Positions 35,840 to 46,855 of a DNA stretch of 64,000 bases are shown here, one piece after another. This DNA is from Ancistrus triradiatus (taxonomy: Eukaryota; Chordata; Actinopteri; Siluriformes; Loricariidae), in contig JAJAGP010000084.1 of NCBI GenBank assembly GCA_025084515.1, positions 299,936 through 363,935 on the forward strand. The letters are read 5' to 3'. Position 1 is the stretch's first letter; every line of letters starts with the position of its first letter. Made by a program: the position numbers and the translations under genes. The notes beneath the pieces are model-generated. The model did no database searches and was not told the origin of the DNA. It saw nothing but the letters and a program-made list of their open reading frames with translations.

Positions 35840-36079
35840 ACAGTCATTTTCCATAGTTGTTCGATTTCTGCAATGTGATTTGGGTGTGCTGGGCTGAGGC
35901 AGCCAAGTCTGAATAAAAGAAATCAGTAAATGCATTCAGTGAGACGTAGTTGGTTTAACGAAAGCTTTTAACTTGGTGCTGTAACATGTTTAGAGGGCAG
36001 TGGAGAGTAATGGTGGTGTACTTGTTAGCTCTACAGTTAATTCAATACTTTTGGCATGTATGCTAGAAGAATGAGTTTT
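35821..36079 (+). repeat. direct duplication, left copy
   Basis: About 260 bp sharing TAGGACTACAGT, TTTTCCATAGTTG, AGTAAATGCATTCAGTGAGA, CTTGGTGCTGTAACATG and TTAGAGGGCAG in order with 37884-38160. Confidence 0.8.
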
Positions 36080-36512
36080 TTGTGGTACCTTGGTTCTCAA
36101 GCACCTCAGAACTTGTCGAATTTGCAGTGATTTAGGTTCACAATGGCCTTCAGAAAAGATCTATTCCATTTAAATAGTGTTTTTCTTTCATTTTAAAGAT
36201 GTCTCCATGGGTTCTAAAAAAAAAATTCCTTTATAAGAGCCAACTGAAAGCGAAACACAAATTGCATGCTCCAGATCATCAAGAGTACACTTTTACTTTT
36301 TACTTTCAATCCATTACACACTAAATTACATGAGACTTTCTTATAAAATAAGTTGTGTTCATTATCTTAACTAACTGTAGGTTAAATGTAAGTGCTTTAA
36401 ACATTTACTTGCTTATCATAGTATCCTTTCCATATCTCAGCTATGTCAAGTATGGACCGCTCTACCAAACATCGTTAAACTCCTCAGTTCATGATGCATT
36501 TAACTTACGATG

Positions 36513-37723
36513 ACACAAAATGCAGCTTTTAAATGAAGGTGTTTATTATTAAGGGAGAAAAAAATCCAAACCTACATGGCCCTGTGTGAAAAAGTGATTG
36601 CCCCCTAAACCTAATAACTGGTTGTGCCACCCTTAGCAGCAACAACTGCAACCAAGCGTTTGTTATAACTTGCAGTGAGTCTTTTACAGCATTGTGGAGG
36701 AATTTTGGCCACTCATCTTTGCAGAATTGTTGTAATTCAGCCACATTGGAGGGTTTTCAAGCATGAGCCTTTTTAAGGTCATGCCACAGCATCTCAATTC
36801 AGACTCCAAAGTCTTCATTTGTTTTTTCTTCAGCCATTCAGAGGTGGACTTGCTGATGTGTTGTGGATCATTGTCCTGCTGCAGAACCCAAGTTCGTTTC
36901 AGCTTGAGGTCACGAACAGATGGCCGGACATTCTCCTTCAGGATTTTTTGGTAGACAGCAGAATTCATAGTTCCATTTATCACAGCAAGTCTTCCAGGTC
37001 CTGAAGCAGCAAAACAGCCCCAGACCATCACACTACCACCACCATATTTTACTGCTGGTATAATGTTCTTTTTCTGAAATGCTGTGTTACTTTTATACCA
37101 GATGTAAATGGGGGACACACCTTCCAAAGGCCTGCAGTTCTTTGGATGTTTTTGTGGGGTCTTTTGTGACTTCTTGGATGAGTCGTCGCTGTGCTCTTGG
37201 GGTAATTTTGGACGGCCGGCCACTCCTGGGAAGGTTCACCACTGTTCCATGTCTTTGCCATTTGTGGATAATGTCTCTCACTGTGGTTCGCTGGAGTCCC
37301 AAAGCTTTAGAAATGGCTTTATAACCCTTTCCAGGCTGATATATCTCAATTACTTTCTTTCTCAATTGTTCCTGAATTTCTCTGAATCTCGGCATGATGT
37401 GTAACTTTTTTAAGGATCTTTTGGTGTACTTCACTTTGTCAAGCAGGTCCTATTTAAGTGATGTCCTGATTGAGAACAGGTAATAATCAGGCCTGGGTGT
37501 GGCTAGAGACAGTGAACTCAGGTGTGATCAACCATAGTTAACTCATGTCTTAACAAGGCGGTGCAATCACTTTTTCACACAGTGCCATATAAACACCTTC
37601 ATTTAAAAACTGCATTGTGTTTACTTGTGTTGTCTTTGACTAATATTTAAATTGGTTCGATGTTCCGAAACACTTGTGTGACAAATATGCAACAAAATAG
37701 GAAATCACTTTTTCACACCACTG
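36513..37723 (-). mobile_element. Tc1-like element (GTGGTGTGAAAAAGTGATT family)
   Basis: Right end ATCACTTTTTCACACCACTG followed by TA (37724-37725). Inner repeats CTGTGTGAAAAAGTGATTGC at both sides. The left outer repeat is lost after ACACAAAATGCAG. It is a different family from the seven-member one; the transposase shares about half of its residues with it. Confidence 0.85.
36640..37395 (-). pseudogene. Tc1-like transposase with core deletion
   Basis: ATG at 37395: MPRFREIQEQLRKKVIEIYQ, PGKGYKAISKALGLQRTTVR (HTH), LPRSGRPSKITPRAQRRLIQ, then a deletion after TSKELQAFG removes the DETK block with the first catalytic Asp. It resumes as YIWYKSNTAFQKKNIIPAVK, YGGGSVMVWGCFAASGPGRL and LKRTWVLQQDNDPQHISKST. 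The Glu region is frameshifted. Confidence 0.87.
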
Positions 37724-37883
37724 TAATGCCTTACACAGCGTGGATTTTCTGGGGATGTGGAACAAATGAACTGAATTTACATTATTCCTTATGGGAAAAA
37801 TTGGCTGTTCTCGTAATTTCTGTTCTCGACAAGCCTCCTGGAACGAGTTAATGATGAGAACCAAGGTACCACTGTAATTGAAA

Positions 37884-38160
37884 TTATTGCAATTATTTAG
37901 GACTACAGTAGTTTTCCATAGTTGGTAGCTTTCAGCAACAATCAGAATGTGAATAAGGTGTACTGGGTTGAGGCAACCGAGTTTGAATAAGAGAGCGCAG
38001 TAAATGCATTCAGTGAGAAGTAAATGGGGTTATCAAAAACAAAAACAAAAAAAAAAAAAATCTATCTTGGTGCTATGACATGTCTAGAGGGCAGCACTGA
38101 GTAATGTTGGTGTATGTTAGCTGTGTAAATGCTAGATATGAGGGTTTTTTTTTTCTTTTG
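37884..38160 (+). repeat. direct duplication, right copy
   Basis: Same order of blocks as the left copy (TTAGGACTACAGTAG, AGTAAATGCATTCAGTGAGA, TCTAGAGGGCAGCACTGAG), with small insertions including an A-rich run at 38037-38060. It starts nine bases after the TIR element 36080-37874. Confidence 0.8.
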
Positions 38161-38214
38161 CTGGTCTGTTCACTTTTATCATGCTTTGCATTTTTATTTG
38201 TATCCAGTAAAACC

Positions 38215-38419
38215 TTGACATGAGTCTAATTTGTTCTGTGAACTAATTCCGAACACTAAAACTGAACACTTCCTCCTAGTGGCGGATGGTGTATTTTCAC
38301 TCACTCGTAACTCAGATATTCACCCGCTACATAAAGCAAAAAAAAACCTGTCGACCAGCTGACATGTCATATCTCAAAAAACTCATTAGTTGGGACACTC
38401 GTAAATGTAAGTACCACTG
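38215..38419. mobile_element. small TIR element, possibly pogo-related
   Basis: CAGTAAAACCTTGACATGAG at the left and ACTCGTAAATGTAAGTACCACTG at the right are loosely inverted, followed by TA. About 205 bp, no coding capacity. Confidence 0.45.
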
Positions 38420-38792
38420 TAATTGTAGGCATGTGTGTGAGTTCTTGGGTGCATCATTTTGATCATCTTAATCAGGAGTAGCTGCTAATCAAACATGGCT
38501 AGTAAGCTAGATGGCTGTTCAGTCACTTTAGTGGTGTTCAGTGAACAGACAATTACATTTGTTAAATTTCATTAATCACCATTATTTTTGTGAAAACTAA
38601 CTTCATGGTTGTGACAGGCCTAAGCATGACGCAGCAAGAATGAATTTCTGTGCTTTTTAAACCAGAAGTTCAAATCGGCATATAACTGGAACCAAAACTC
38701 AAGATTAAAGGAAGTATCAAGGTTCTTCTCTGTACTGGCACTCAGGTGGAGAAATAAACTCCCACTGGATGCCTGCAAGGTATCTTTTAAAT

Positions 38793-38985
38793 GGACTGTG
38801 GTAGCCTAGTGGTTAACGTTTTGGACTATAAACCAAAAGGTCCAGGGTTCAAGTCCCACCTCTGTCAAGCTGCCACTGATGAGTTCCTGAGCAAGGGCCT
38901 TAACCCGACATTTCTTGGATTGTAAGACTGCAACAATTGTAAGTCGCTCTGAATAAGGGCGTCTGCTAAATGACGTAATGTAAAT
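38793..38985 (+). repeat. tRNA-derived SINE, diverged
   Basis: Boxes TAGCCTAGTGG and GGTTCAAGTCC, body GCTGCCACTGATGAGTTCC, tail TCGCTCTGAATAAGGGCGTC. Another 3' tail fragment of the family is at 39107-39155. Confidence 0.84.
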
Positions 38986-39456
38986 ATTAAAATAAATAAA
39001 TAAAATGACTCTTTGTGATTGTGTTCTAGTTGGATTGTGTTCTTGGATTATTGCTTATTTGTACTAACATGAGGTAATGTCTGCTAAGAAGAATACAAAG
39101 CCCTTCTGCAAGTCGCTCTAGATAGGGGCATCTGCTAAATGCTGTAAATGTAAATAAACCCATTATTGGACGGAACCTTTTACGCTGAAATTGGGGATTG
39201 CGAGATAGCTATGCGAGTACAAGTTTGAATCAACGCATCGCGAGGCTTGTATCAACAGCAGCAAGGTGGACAACCTTAGTAATTGTAGGTGCTGAAATAT
39301 ATAATGATGGCTATACTACAGTTATTTATATGCGCCGCAACCTTCACCAGGAAAAGCTGAAGAAAGCAGAGACTGTGTCTCAATTTTATCATTTGAACTC
39401 AGTTCTCACTGTAATTTGTAGTGCTGGTCCATGCATCCTTCATTATGGCCACTCAC

Positions 39457-39630
39457 CTCATCGTCATCCTCATACTCCACATCTAGAATCCCAGAGTCCT
39501 CTTCTGAAAGGGGACTGCCACCTGTCCGGTCCACCTCTGTGCCAGACCCCATCTCCTTACGCAGTCTCCATCCACTGCCTGTCCGCTGCTGACGTGTAAC
39601 AGTGCTGTCGCGAGAGCTCCGTACCTGTGC
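39457..39630 (-). CDS. exoc6b: exoc6b exon c (174 nt), variable linker ending in acidic SGILDVE segment
   Basis: A phase 0-0 exon of exactly 58 codons, from AQVRSSRDST to VEYEDDDE. The acceptor is TTTTCCAG|GCA and the donor GATGAG|GTGAGT. The first 40 residues are rich in Arg, Ser, Gly and Thr and differ strongly from mammals. The last 18 (PLSEEDSGILDVEYEDDDE region) match the EXOC6B acidic linker that EXOC6 lacks in this form, so this exon decides the paralogue. It is probably a disordered, possibly phosphorylated connector between the N-terminal rod and the conserved DFSPVYRCLH segment. A hAT derivative sits about 150 bp upstream of the acceptor. Confidence 0.9.
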
Positions 39631-39788
39631 CTGGAAAAAATACACACTCCTGGTCAGAAGGAAGCAAGGCAATAAAGCTGTCTTTTGAGAGAAGGACTGC
39701 TATCTGCTATGAATGCTATGAATGAACAATATAAGGAAAACTAAGCATGGTACAGTAATTGTCAGTTTTTCCCAGGGTGGGTCCAAAC

Positions 39789-40478
39789 TAGAGCCTGATC
39801 GGTCACCAGCCATAACCGGTGATCAGTCTCATATATCCTGTTCTCTGCTGGTCACCTTTAACTTGTGCAGTGCATGATGACGACAGCGACACAACCATCA
39901 CGGTGCTTTTACTAACTTTAATTCAGAATTCAGTTCATGTGTGTATGAAGCTCTAACACGACTTAGTTGATCGCGGTTTGGTTGTGAGACCAGACGCATA
40001 TTTATGCATCAAATAGTCTCTCTCTACATAGCGCAATACTAAGTATATATACTAATGAGGGGGTAGTGATCCATTTCAGACACAGTCACATCTTCAGCAC
40101 GGAAACACTTCAGCTTGCAATGCATGCACAGCGAAAATCAGCCATGGAGGAACAACTCTGAAACGTTCAGAACAATAAAGTTAATACGATGTTTAAAAGA
40201 GCATCATCCCAGTGAATATGACAAAGCTAACAAAGGCAAAAAGGTTAAAGCTAAAGCTGGTGAGAGCACAGAGCCTGCTATCTTTCATTGAGGAAGTCGC
40301 AATTAAAAGAAAAGTTGAACAAAGATGTTTCCGTATGCTGTCATTTATCATTTTTAAACAGAAAGACAATCAGAATCTGCCAAAATCGGAAACAGCCAGT
40401 CATGTTTCTTGTTTGAAAAAGAAAAAAGAAATTGGCAAATCGGAATCGTCCAAGGAAAGTGCAATCGGTGCATCTCTA
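39789..40478 (+). mobile_element. hAT deletion derivative with 8-bp target duplication
   Basis: Left TAGAGCCTGATCGG, right CAATCGGTGCATCTCTA, the TAGAGATGCACCGAT-type hAT end. Flanks GTCCAAAC (39781-39788) and GTCTAAAC (40479-40486) match 7 of 8, a hAT-sized target duplication. Inside, one plus-strand frame reads TIKLIRCLKEHHPSEYDKAN near 40180-40235, the end of a BED zinc finger. At 690 bp it is clearly non-autonomous. Confidence 0.82.
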
Positions 40479-40513
40479 GTCTAAACCAGTAGAGACATTG
40501 TGATTACTGTGGT

Positions 40514-40710
40514 GGGACTGCGGTGGCCTAGCGGTTAAGGTACAGGACTATTGATCAGAAGGTCCAGAATTCAAATCCCACCTCTGCCAAGCTGCCACTG
40601 TTGGGTCCTTGAGCAAGACCCTTAACCTACAATTGATTGGATTGTAAGATTGAATTAATTGTAAGTCACTCTGGATAAGGGCGTCTGCTAAATGCTGTAA
40701 ATGTAAATGT
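40514..40710 (+). repeat. tRNA-derived SINE
   Basis: Full-length, with A box TGGCCTAGCGG and a B box changed to ATTCAAATCC. It lies 28 bp past the right target duplication of the hAT derivative 39789-40478. Confidence 0.86.
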
Positions 40711-41102
40711 GATTAGGACCTCCATCTAGAACACATAGGTGTAAGTACAAAGCAGTACCCGACGTAAAATGTGAAAATAATGACTCTTCAACAGCTAGAC
40801 CAACCCCAATGCTTAAAGTCAAGCACATAACACTCACTGAATAATGAAGTATGGAGGACTCTCAAATCATGGCCAACAGACAAAAATGGACTTCTTCACA
40901 ACACGGAAAACACAGATTATACCCCACTAGGTTAAATAAAGAAGATGGCCAAAATACATTTTAATGATGATGATATAACACATGGCCAGCAGTTCACGTA
41001 AATACATGCCTACCACCAAAAAAAATGGTCTAGAAGGTTGGAAAACACGCATGTTATTTTGTGGGCAAATATCAACATGGAAGCATATTCCTGCTGTAAG
41101 AT

Positions 41103-41297
41103 GACACTTCTATTAAGTAATACCATTGCCATGAATGGCTGTACTTGGTCAGCAACAATGTTTACATAGGTGATGTGTGTCAGACCAACATCCACATTAA
41201 TGGCAGGACCCAAGTTTTGTCAGCAAAGCACTGCCCAGAGCATCACAGTGTTATTCACTTCAACTGTCATTGGTTTTAATATTATGGCTGATTGGTG
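41103..41297 (-). mobile_element. Tc1-like remnant (CACCGATCAGCCATAA family), copy 1
   Basis: Right end TTGGTTTTAATATTATGGCTG then ATTGGTG, followed by TA. The internal text CAGCAAAGCACTGCCCAGAG and the direct join to TGTTATTCACTTCAACTGTC show a large internal deletion. Read on the minus strand relative to copy 2, so the two lie in opposite orientation. Confidence 0.75.
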
Positions 41298-41458
41298 TAT
41301 TTTGTATCCCCAAAGTACCACAGTCTATGATAAATGTTCTACACACGATGTTGACACTGATTCTGATGTGTAAAATCACTGAGCAACATCACTTCAATTC
41401 AAGGCAGAGCCAAACATCATAAAATGCTACATATGCTGTCTGGTAGTTACCTCATATA

Positions 41459-41937
41459 TAACAAAAACCACTGACATGTGAAGCAAAACTGATGGTGTGA
41501 TGATCTGGGCACTGTTCTGTTCAGAAACCTCGAGTCCTGGCATTCACATGGATGTTGCCACCTACTTAAACACTGTTGCTGGCCAAGTACTCCTCTTCAT
41601 GGCAATAGTATTTCTTTCAGCAGGATAATGCTCCCTGCCTCACTGCAAAAATTCTACAGGTACGGTTGAGGAACATCAGAAAAATACCTCCAATTCCCCA
41701 GATCTCAATTCAATCAAGCATCGGTGGGATATGCTGGACAAACAAGTCCGGTCCATGAAAGCCCCACCTCGCAACTTACAGAACTTTAAGGATCTGCTGC
41801 CTGCATTTTGGTGCAAGGTACCACAGGACACCTTCAGAGGTCTTGTGGAGTCCATGCCTCGACGGGTCGGACTCGGTTGCACAAAGGAGGCCTACACAAT
41901 ATCAGGCAGGTGGTTTTAATGATACGGCTGATCGGTG
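41459..41937 (+). mobile_element. Tc1-like remnant (CACCGATCAGCCATAA family), copy 2
   Basis: Starts AACAAAAACCACTGACATGTG and ends GCAGGTGGTTTTAATGATAC then GGCTGATCGGTG with TA. Keeps the last third of a transposase: TTTCAGCAGGATAATGCTCC (second Asp), CCAGATCTCAATTCAATCAAGC (catalytic Glu now Lys) and GTGGAGTCCATGCCTCGACG. The frame is broken. Confidence 0.78.
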
Positions 41938-42440
41938 TATACACTGAGCAGAGAGGAACAGTAGTCCTGTTACAACAGACAACAGACTGATGAAGGAGCA
42001 TGACATCACTATAATGTCATCAGATGTGTGGTCTGCTTGTGTATGTAATATGAGGAAGGTCATCAATCTCCCTCTACAGTACTTTATAGGCAATACAATG
42101 TGTTTCTCATCAAGTGTGTGTACTATGCAGGGCTGGGGAAGTGCTGTCGAGATGCTCGAACCCTGCTACATGACCTTCACTACTGAAACTGCAGAGCAAG
42201 CATGAGCAGAGTACGGATGTGCACTATTTTTGCTATTCTAACGTCAGTTTTATTAAACAGATAGAATTTCAATATCCCCAAAACACAATATATAACAGTC
42301 CTTTTTGCATCAACTCACAAAGTGTCACTTTCTGACAGACTGGAATCAAAGACACTCACATAGTTGCTGTATTAGGAGACATCACACATTTTGAAGAGGG
42401 AGAATTTAAAAGGTTTAACGTGAACAAAGCTTAACATCTA

Positions 42441-43986
42441 AAATATGACCTAAAACATCATCAGATTTTCACACAAGTCCTAAAAGTAGATAAAGAGAAC
42501 CCAGTTAAACAAATGAGACAAAAATATTATACTTTCTCATTTATTTATTGAGGAAAACGATCCACTATTACATATTAGTGAGTGGCAAAAGTATGTTCCA
42601 CTTTGCTTTCAGTATCTGGTGTAACCCCCTGTGCAGCAATAACTGCAGCTAAACATTTCCTGTAACTGTTGATCAGTCCTGCACACCGGCTTGGAGGAAT
42701 TTTAGCCCATTCCTCCGTACAGAACAGCTTCAGCTCTGGGATGTTGGTGGGTTTCCTCACATTAGCTGCTCGCTTCAGGTCCTTCCACAACATTTCCATT
42801 GGATTAAGGTCAGGACTTTGACTTGGCCATTCCAAAAAACATGAACTTTATTCTTCCTTAACCATTCTTTGGTAGAAACGGCTTGTGTGCTTAGGGCTCG
42901 TTGTCTTGCTGCATGACCCACCTTCTCTTGAGATTCAGTTCATGGACAGATGTCCTGACATTTTCCTTTAGAATTCTCTGATATCATTCAGAATTCATTG
43001 TTCCATCAATGATGGCAAGCCGTCCTGGTCTAGATGCAGCAAAACAGGCCCAAACCATGATACTACCACCACCATGTTTCACAGATGAGATAAGATTCTT
43101 TTACTGGAATGCAGTGTTTTCCTTTCTCCAAACATAACTCTTTTAAACCAAAAAGTTCTATTTTGGTCTCATCTGTCCACAAAACATTCTTCCAATAGCC
43201 TTCTGGCTTGTCCACGTGCTCTTTAGCAAACTGCAGACGAGCAGCAATGTTCTTTTTGGAGAGCAGTGGCTTTCTCCTTGCAACCCTGTCATGCACACCA
43301 TTGTTGTTCAGTGTTCTTCTGATGGTGGACTCACGAACATTAACATTAGCCAATGTGAGAGAGGCCTTCAGTTGCTTAGAAGTTAACATGGGGTCCTTTG
43401 TGACCTCGCCAAATATTGCACGCCTTGAAAGTGATCCTTGTGGGTCGAACACTCCTGGGGAGGGTAACAATGGTCTTGAATTTCCTCCATTTGTACACAA
43501 TCTGTCTGACTGTGGATTGGTGGAGCCCAAACTCTTTAGAGATAGTTTTGTAACCTTTTCCAGCCTGATCAGCATCAACAACTCTTTTCCTGAGGTCCTC
43601 AGAAATCTCCTTTGCTCGTGCCATGCTACACTTCCACAAATGTGTTGTGAAGAGCAGACTTTGATAGATCCCTGTTCTTCAAATAAAACAGGGTGCCCAC
43701 TCACACCTGATTGTCATCCCATTGATTGAAAACACCCGACTCTAATTTCACCTTCAAATTAACTGCTAATCCTAGAGGTTCACATACTTTTGCCACTCAC
43801 TAATATGTAACATTAGATCATTTTCCTCAATAAATAAATGACCAAGTATAATATTTTTGTCTCATTTGTTTAACTGGGTTCTCTTTATCTACTTTTAGGA
43901 CTTGCGTGAAAATCTGATGATGTTTTAGCTCATATTTATGCAGAGAAATAAATTCTAAAGGGTTCACAAACTTTAAAGCACCACTG
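42441..43986 (-). mobile_element. Tc1-like element, copy 3, one end lost
   Basis: The right end GGGTTCACAAACTTTAAAGC ends ACCACTG followed by TA (43987-43988). The left end starts inside the terminal repeat (ATATGACCTAAAACATC) with the outermost 40 bases missing. Otherwise it is the most complete transposase copy of the family. Confidence 0.88.
42600..43624 (-). pseudogene. Tc1-like transposase, most complete copy
   Basis: ATG at 43624 starts MARAKEISEDLRKRVV, an N-terminal HTH domain with AGKGYKTISKEFGL, then a GRP-like linker that is altered (SVRPTRIT). A frameshift near 43450 moves to a frame running to 43063 with EVTKDPMLTSKQLKASLTLA, NVRESTIRRTLNNNGV and YWKNVLWTDETKIELFG. Later pieces include QQDNEP (second Asp kept) and EWPSQSPDLNPMEMLW (Glu kept). 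All three DDE residues survive, but in different frames. Confidence 0.88.
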
Positions 43987-45881
43987 TACATTAAGCGTTT
44001 TACTTATAATAGGATTAAATGGGAAGAATAAGCTTAATTTGAAAATGATTACTTTTTGTTGTAATCTAGATAGCCTCTATACCTAAACATTTTTTTCACC
44101 ATTTTGGAATCAATAAGAACCAGAATCAATAAGCAGAATCAGAATCAATAAAATGCCAAAGATACAAAAACCTAGCTGCCAGTAATTCTGAAATGCAGAT
44201 TCAATTTCAAATAACTAATCATGATTAGCCCTAACCTCGGACTACAAAAGTCTTTAATATTAAATATACTGTAATACTGACGTATTCATTTTAGACCAAG
44301 ACCAGGTTTAATCCAACATTAAGTAACAGACTAAATGAGTAACAGCAATGCAATGTTTGAAGACGCATGCAGTCCATATATTCATCTCTAACACACACTT
44401 TTTCACATCCTTCTTACGACACACGGGCGCACCCACACACGCAGACAGGCAGACGCACACAACACAAACTACCATTGTAGGGCTGTCTTTGCGTCACTGG
44501 TTCCTTCAATATATTTATCTTCAGATCATTTGTTAGTGAAATTAAAACAATCACAGGCACAAGGACTGGACCTAATTTCCAACGGGAACCAGTCCATCAG
44601 CCTGGATCAGAATCCCTACACAAACAGCCTCCTGTTATTAGCGGTCTGCTCACTTCACTTGAGTTGGGGATGAAGATGGAAAGTTGGTGGGGGTGGAAGC
44701 TTCGTAAGCCCAAGAGACACCATGTTGTTTGAGTTGTAGAATGGATCACCCCGGGTCAAGCTTTTGCTTTGTTGCTGTGCGTTATCTCACGCAGACATGG
44801 GTATGATAAATAGTAGCTGCCCTGTCAATCTCTGGGTCTCGAATTGCAATGCCTAATGTGAGCACAAGGTCCTTTATCTTAGACATGAATGTGAAGGCTG
44901 TTAACTAAGAGTAAGAGGAAAGCCCCACTTGAGAGAGAGAGGAAAAAAAACATAAAACAGGAGATCCCAACACATCTAAGACAGTACTAGTGAAGCTAAA
45001 GTTAGTTGCATCAGGCATTGACATCATGGAAATAGTCCATCTGTTTAGGACAAACCAGAATTCAGAAAACAGGAGACTATTGTATGAACAGGCCAAGTCG
45101 TGGAGTAGACGTTTGCAGATTGATTTCTTGGAGAATTTGAGAACTTATGTAAGCAGAAGCAACATTTGAACTTGATTTACCTTGCCCTTGGTTTACTTAG
45201 GAAGAACAATGCCATATTGCATCCGTCAGCAAGGCTTGAGTTACAACCAAACTCCACAAACACACACACACAGACCAAAACGACAAACCATACAAGGCTC
45301 AAAGACATGCAGAAAAAAAATAACTTCAGCAGAAGGAATGTGACCCACTGGCAAGTCAAAGTTGGACAGCCACTATGTTACGAGATTACCAAAGTTTAAA
45401 TCTTGGTTAAACCCACTGCCAACAACATTCCACCTCAGTAGGACACAGAACGCTGCAGGACACGCTCTCTGTTGCACTCTGCTTCCATCTAGAGGAAACC
45501 AGTGAGTATGCACAATGAGTGTGTGCACATACCGGTACACTGCCTAGAACATCCAGTACTCAACACCAGATTTTAAAAATATGGAGACGGAAGCACACCG
45601 CCTTGCACAATATTTGAACAACAAATAAAGTTCAGCACATCAAAAAGAACGCTTGGTACTATGTGCGGAACAAACACATCCAACTGCAATTAATTTGATT
45701 GACATCAGCGCGATCGACTGGTAGCATGCGCTTCAGTAATCTGATAATCGGAAAAATCATTAAATCAGTAAGTAATTACATTTCTTTCAAAAGTGTGACC
45801 AGCTACAGGGGTGCTTGAAAGTTTGTGAACCCTTTAGAATTTTCTATATTTCTGCATAAATATGACCTATATTTCATGCAA

Positions 45882-46855
45882 TAGGGCTGCAACTAACGAT
45901 TATTTTAATAATTGATTAATCGGTCGATTACTTTTTCGATTAATCGATGAATCGGGTTTTTCTAAAAAAACTTTCCATGTCTTTATTCAGAAATACAACA
46001 TTAATTAACAGAGCAAATAAGTGCTTACAATAAATGAATAATAATAAATTAAATGTATTAATAAATTAAAATAAATTAAACAATAAAGAAAAATAAGTGC
46101 ATCGCTGATGCAAACACTACATACAAACTCATTCACGCTCTTTCTTTAGGAACTTTGCATTGCAAGCCAAACATGTTAGCATGTCAACATGCTCCTGGCT
46201 AAAGCTGGCTCTCTTTTTAGAGACTATATTTCCTGCCACAGAAAATAGATGCTCAGACAGAGTTGAAGGACCAGGAATGCATAAATAGGACTTGGCTAGC
46301 CTGGCCAATATAGGATATCTGTCTCTGTTAACCCAATCACTGTCATTATCCAGCTAAGAAGCAGAAAACCAGCATAAACCGTGCTGTGCCCGTTTGCATA
46401 GTGTGAGTGCGCCGTTACGTTTCCTCACTTCAAAACGGAACAAACTCGGGATATTGTGGTGACTTACGCTGTTGTTGAGCTCCTTTCATCCTCATCGGTG
46501 ACTGCAACATGTTTCCATTTTGAGGGCTGTATCAGCACCGGGGTGCTCCCGTGCCAGGTCAGATCACTTTTGCAAAGCTTGCATGTTACACATTTTTTGT
46601 TATGTGAAGCGTGAAGTGCTCCGACGCTTGTACAAGTGATTTAATTCTTAACGCTAACTTATTTTGAAGATTCCGCGTCCAAATTCAATCACTCGTGTTT
46701 TTTTCCAGCGCTGAAGAAGTGCCGCAAGTAATGTAAGCGGATACGACAATGCGAGGGACACAAATCATGCGACAACGAATCGATAATGAAATTCGTTATC
46801 GACACTTTTAATAATCGATTATTATCGATATTATCGATTCGTTGTTGCAGCCCTA
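45882..46855 (-). mobile_element. hAT deletion derivative inside a Tc1
   Basis: Ends TAGGGCTGCAACTAACGATT and GAATCGTTGTTGCAGCCCTA-type inverted repeat (outer TAGGGCTGCAAC perfect), with further inverted text rich in ATCGATTA. At 974 bp it is much shorter than an autonomous hAT. It keeps the 3' end of the transposase (46129-46353). No 8-bp target duplication is seen; the target shows a deletion instead. Confidence 0.85.
46129..46353 (-). pseudogene. hAT transposase C-terminal dimerisation domain
   Basis: The minus strand stays open from a stop at 46354-46356 to TGA at 46129: 74 residues with WVNRDRYPILARLAKSYLCI, PSTLSEHLFSVAGNIVSKKR and EHVDMLTCLACN. This is the hAT family dimerisation signature (W..YP.LA..YL.IP..S..SE..FS.AG). 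No start codon; it is the preserved last part of a longer reading frame. The absence of internal stops suggests recent loss of the rest. Confidence 0.9.

Larger units (their letters stand above)
36080..37874 (+). mobile_element. CAGTGGTACCTCGGTTCTCGA TIR element, copy 3, split by a Tc1
   Basis: Left end GTGGTACCTTGGTTCTCAAG, right end TGAGAACCAAGGTACCACTG followed by TA. The two halves (36080-36512 and 37724-37874) are separated by the Tc1-like element 36513-37723. It is flanked on both sides by copies of a 260-280 bp duplicated segment. Confidence 0.75.
32714..39456 (-). other. exoc6b intron c/d (6,743 bp)
   Basis: Holds three SINEs plus fragments, a palindromic repeat (34118-34740), and a direct duplication (35821-36079 and 37884-38160) flanking a TIR element with a Tc1 inside. 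A small TIR element is at 38215-38419. The stretches 34741-35780 and 38990-39456 show nothing else except a SINE 3' tail at 39107-39155. Confidence 0.65.

Noticed and set aside
35821..38160. Direct repeats read as LTRs of a retrovirus-like element
   Set aside because: The interior is a TIR element and a Tc1; there is no TG...CA border, primer-binding site or gag-pol coding text.
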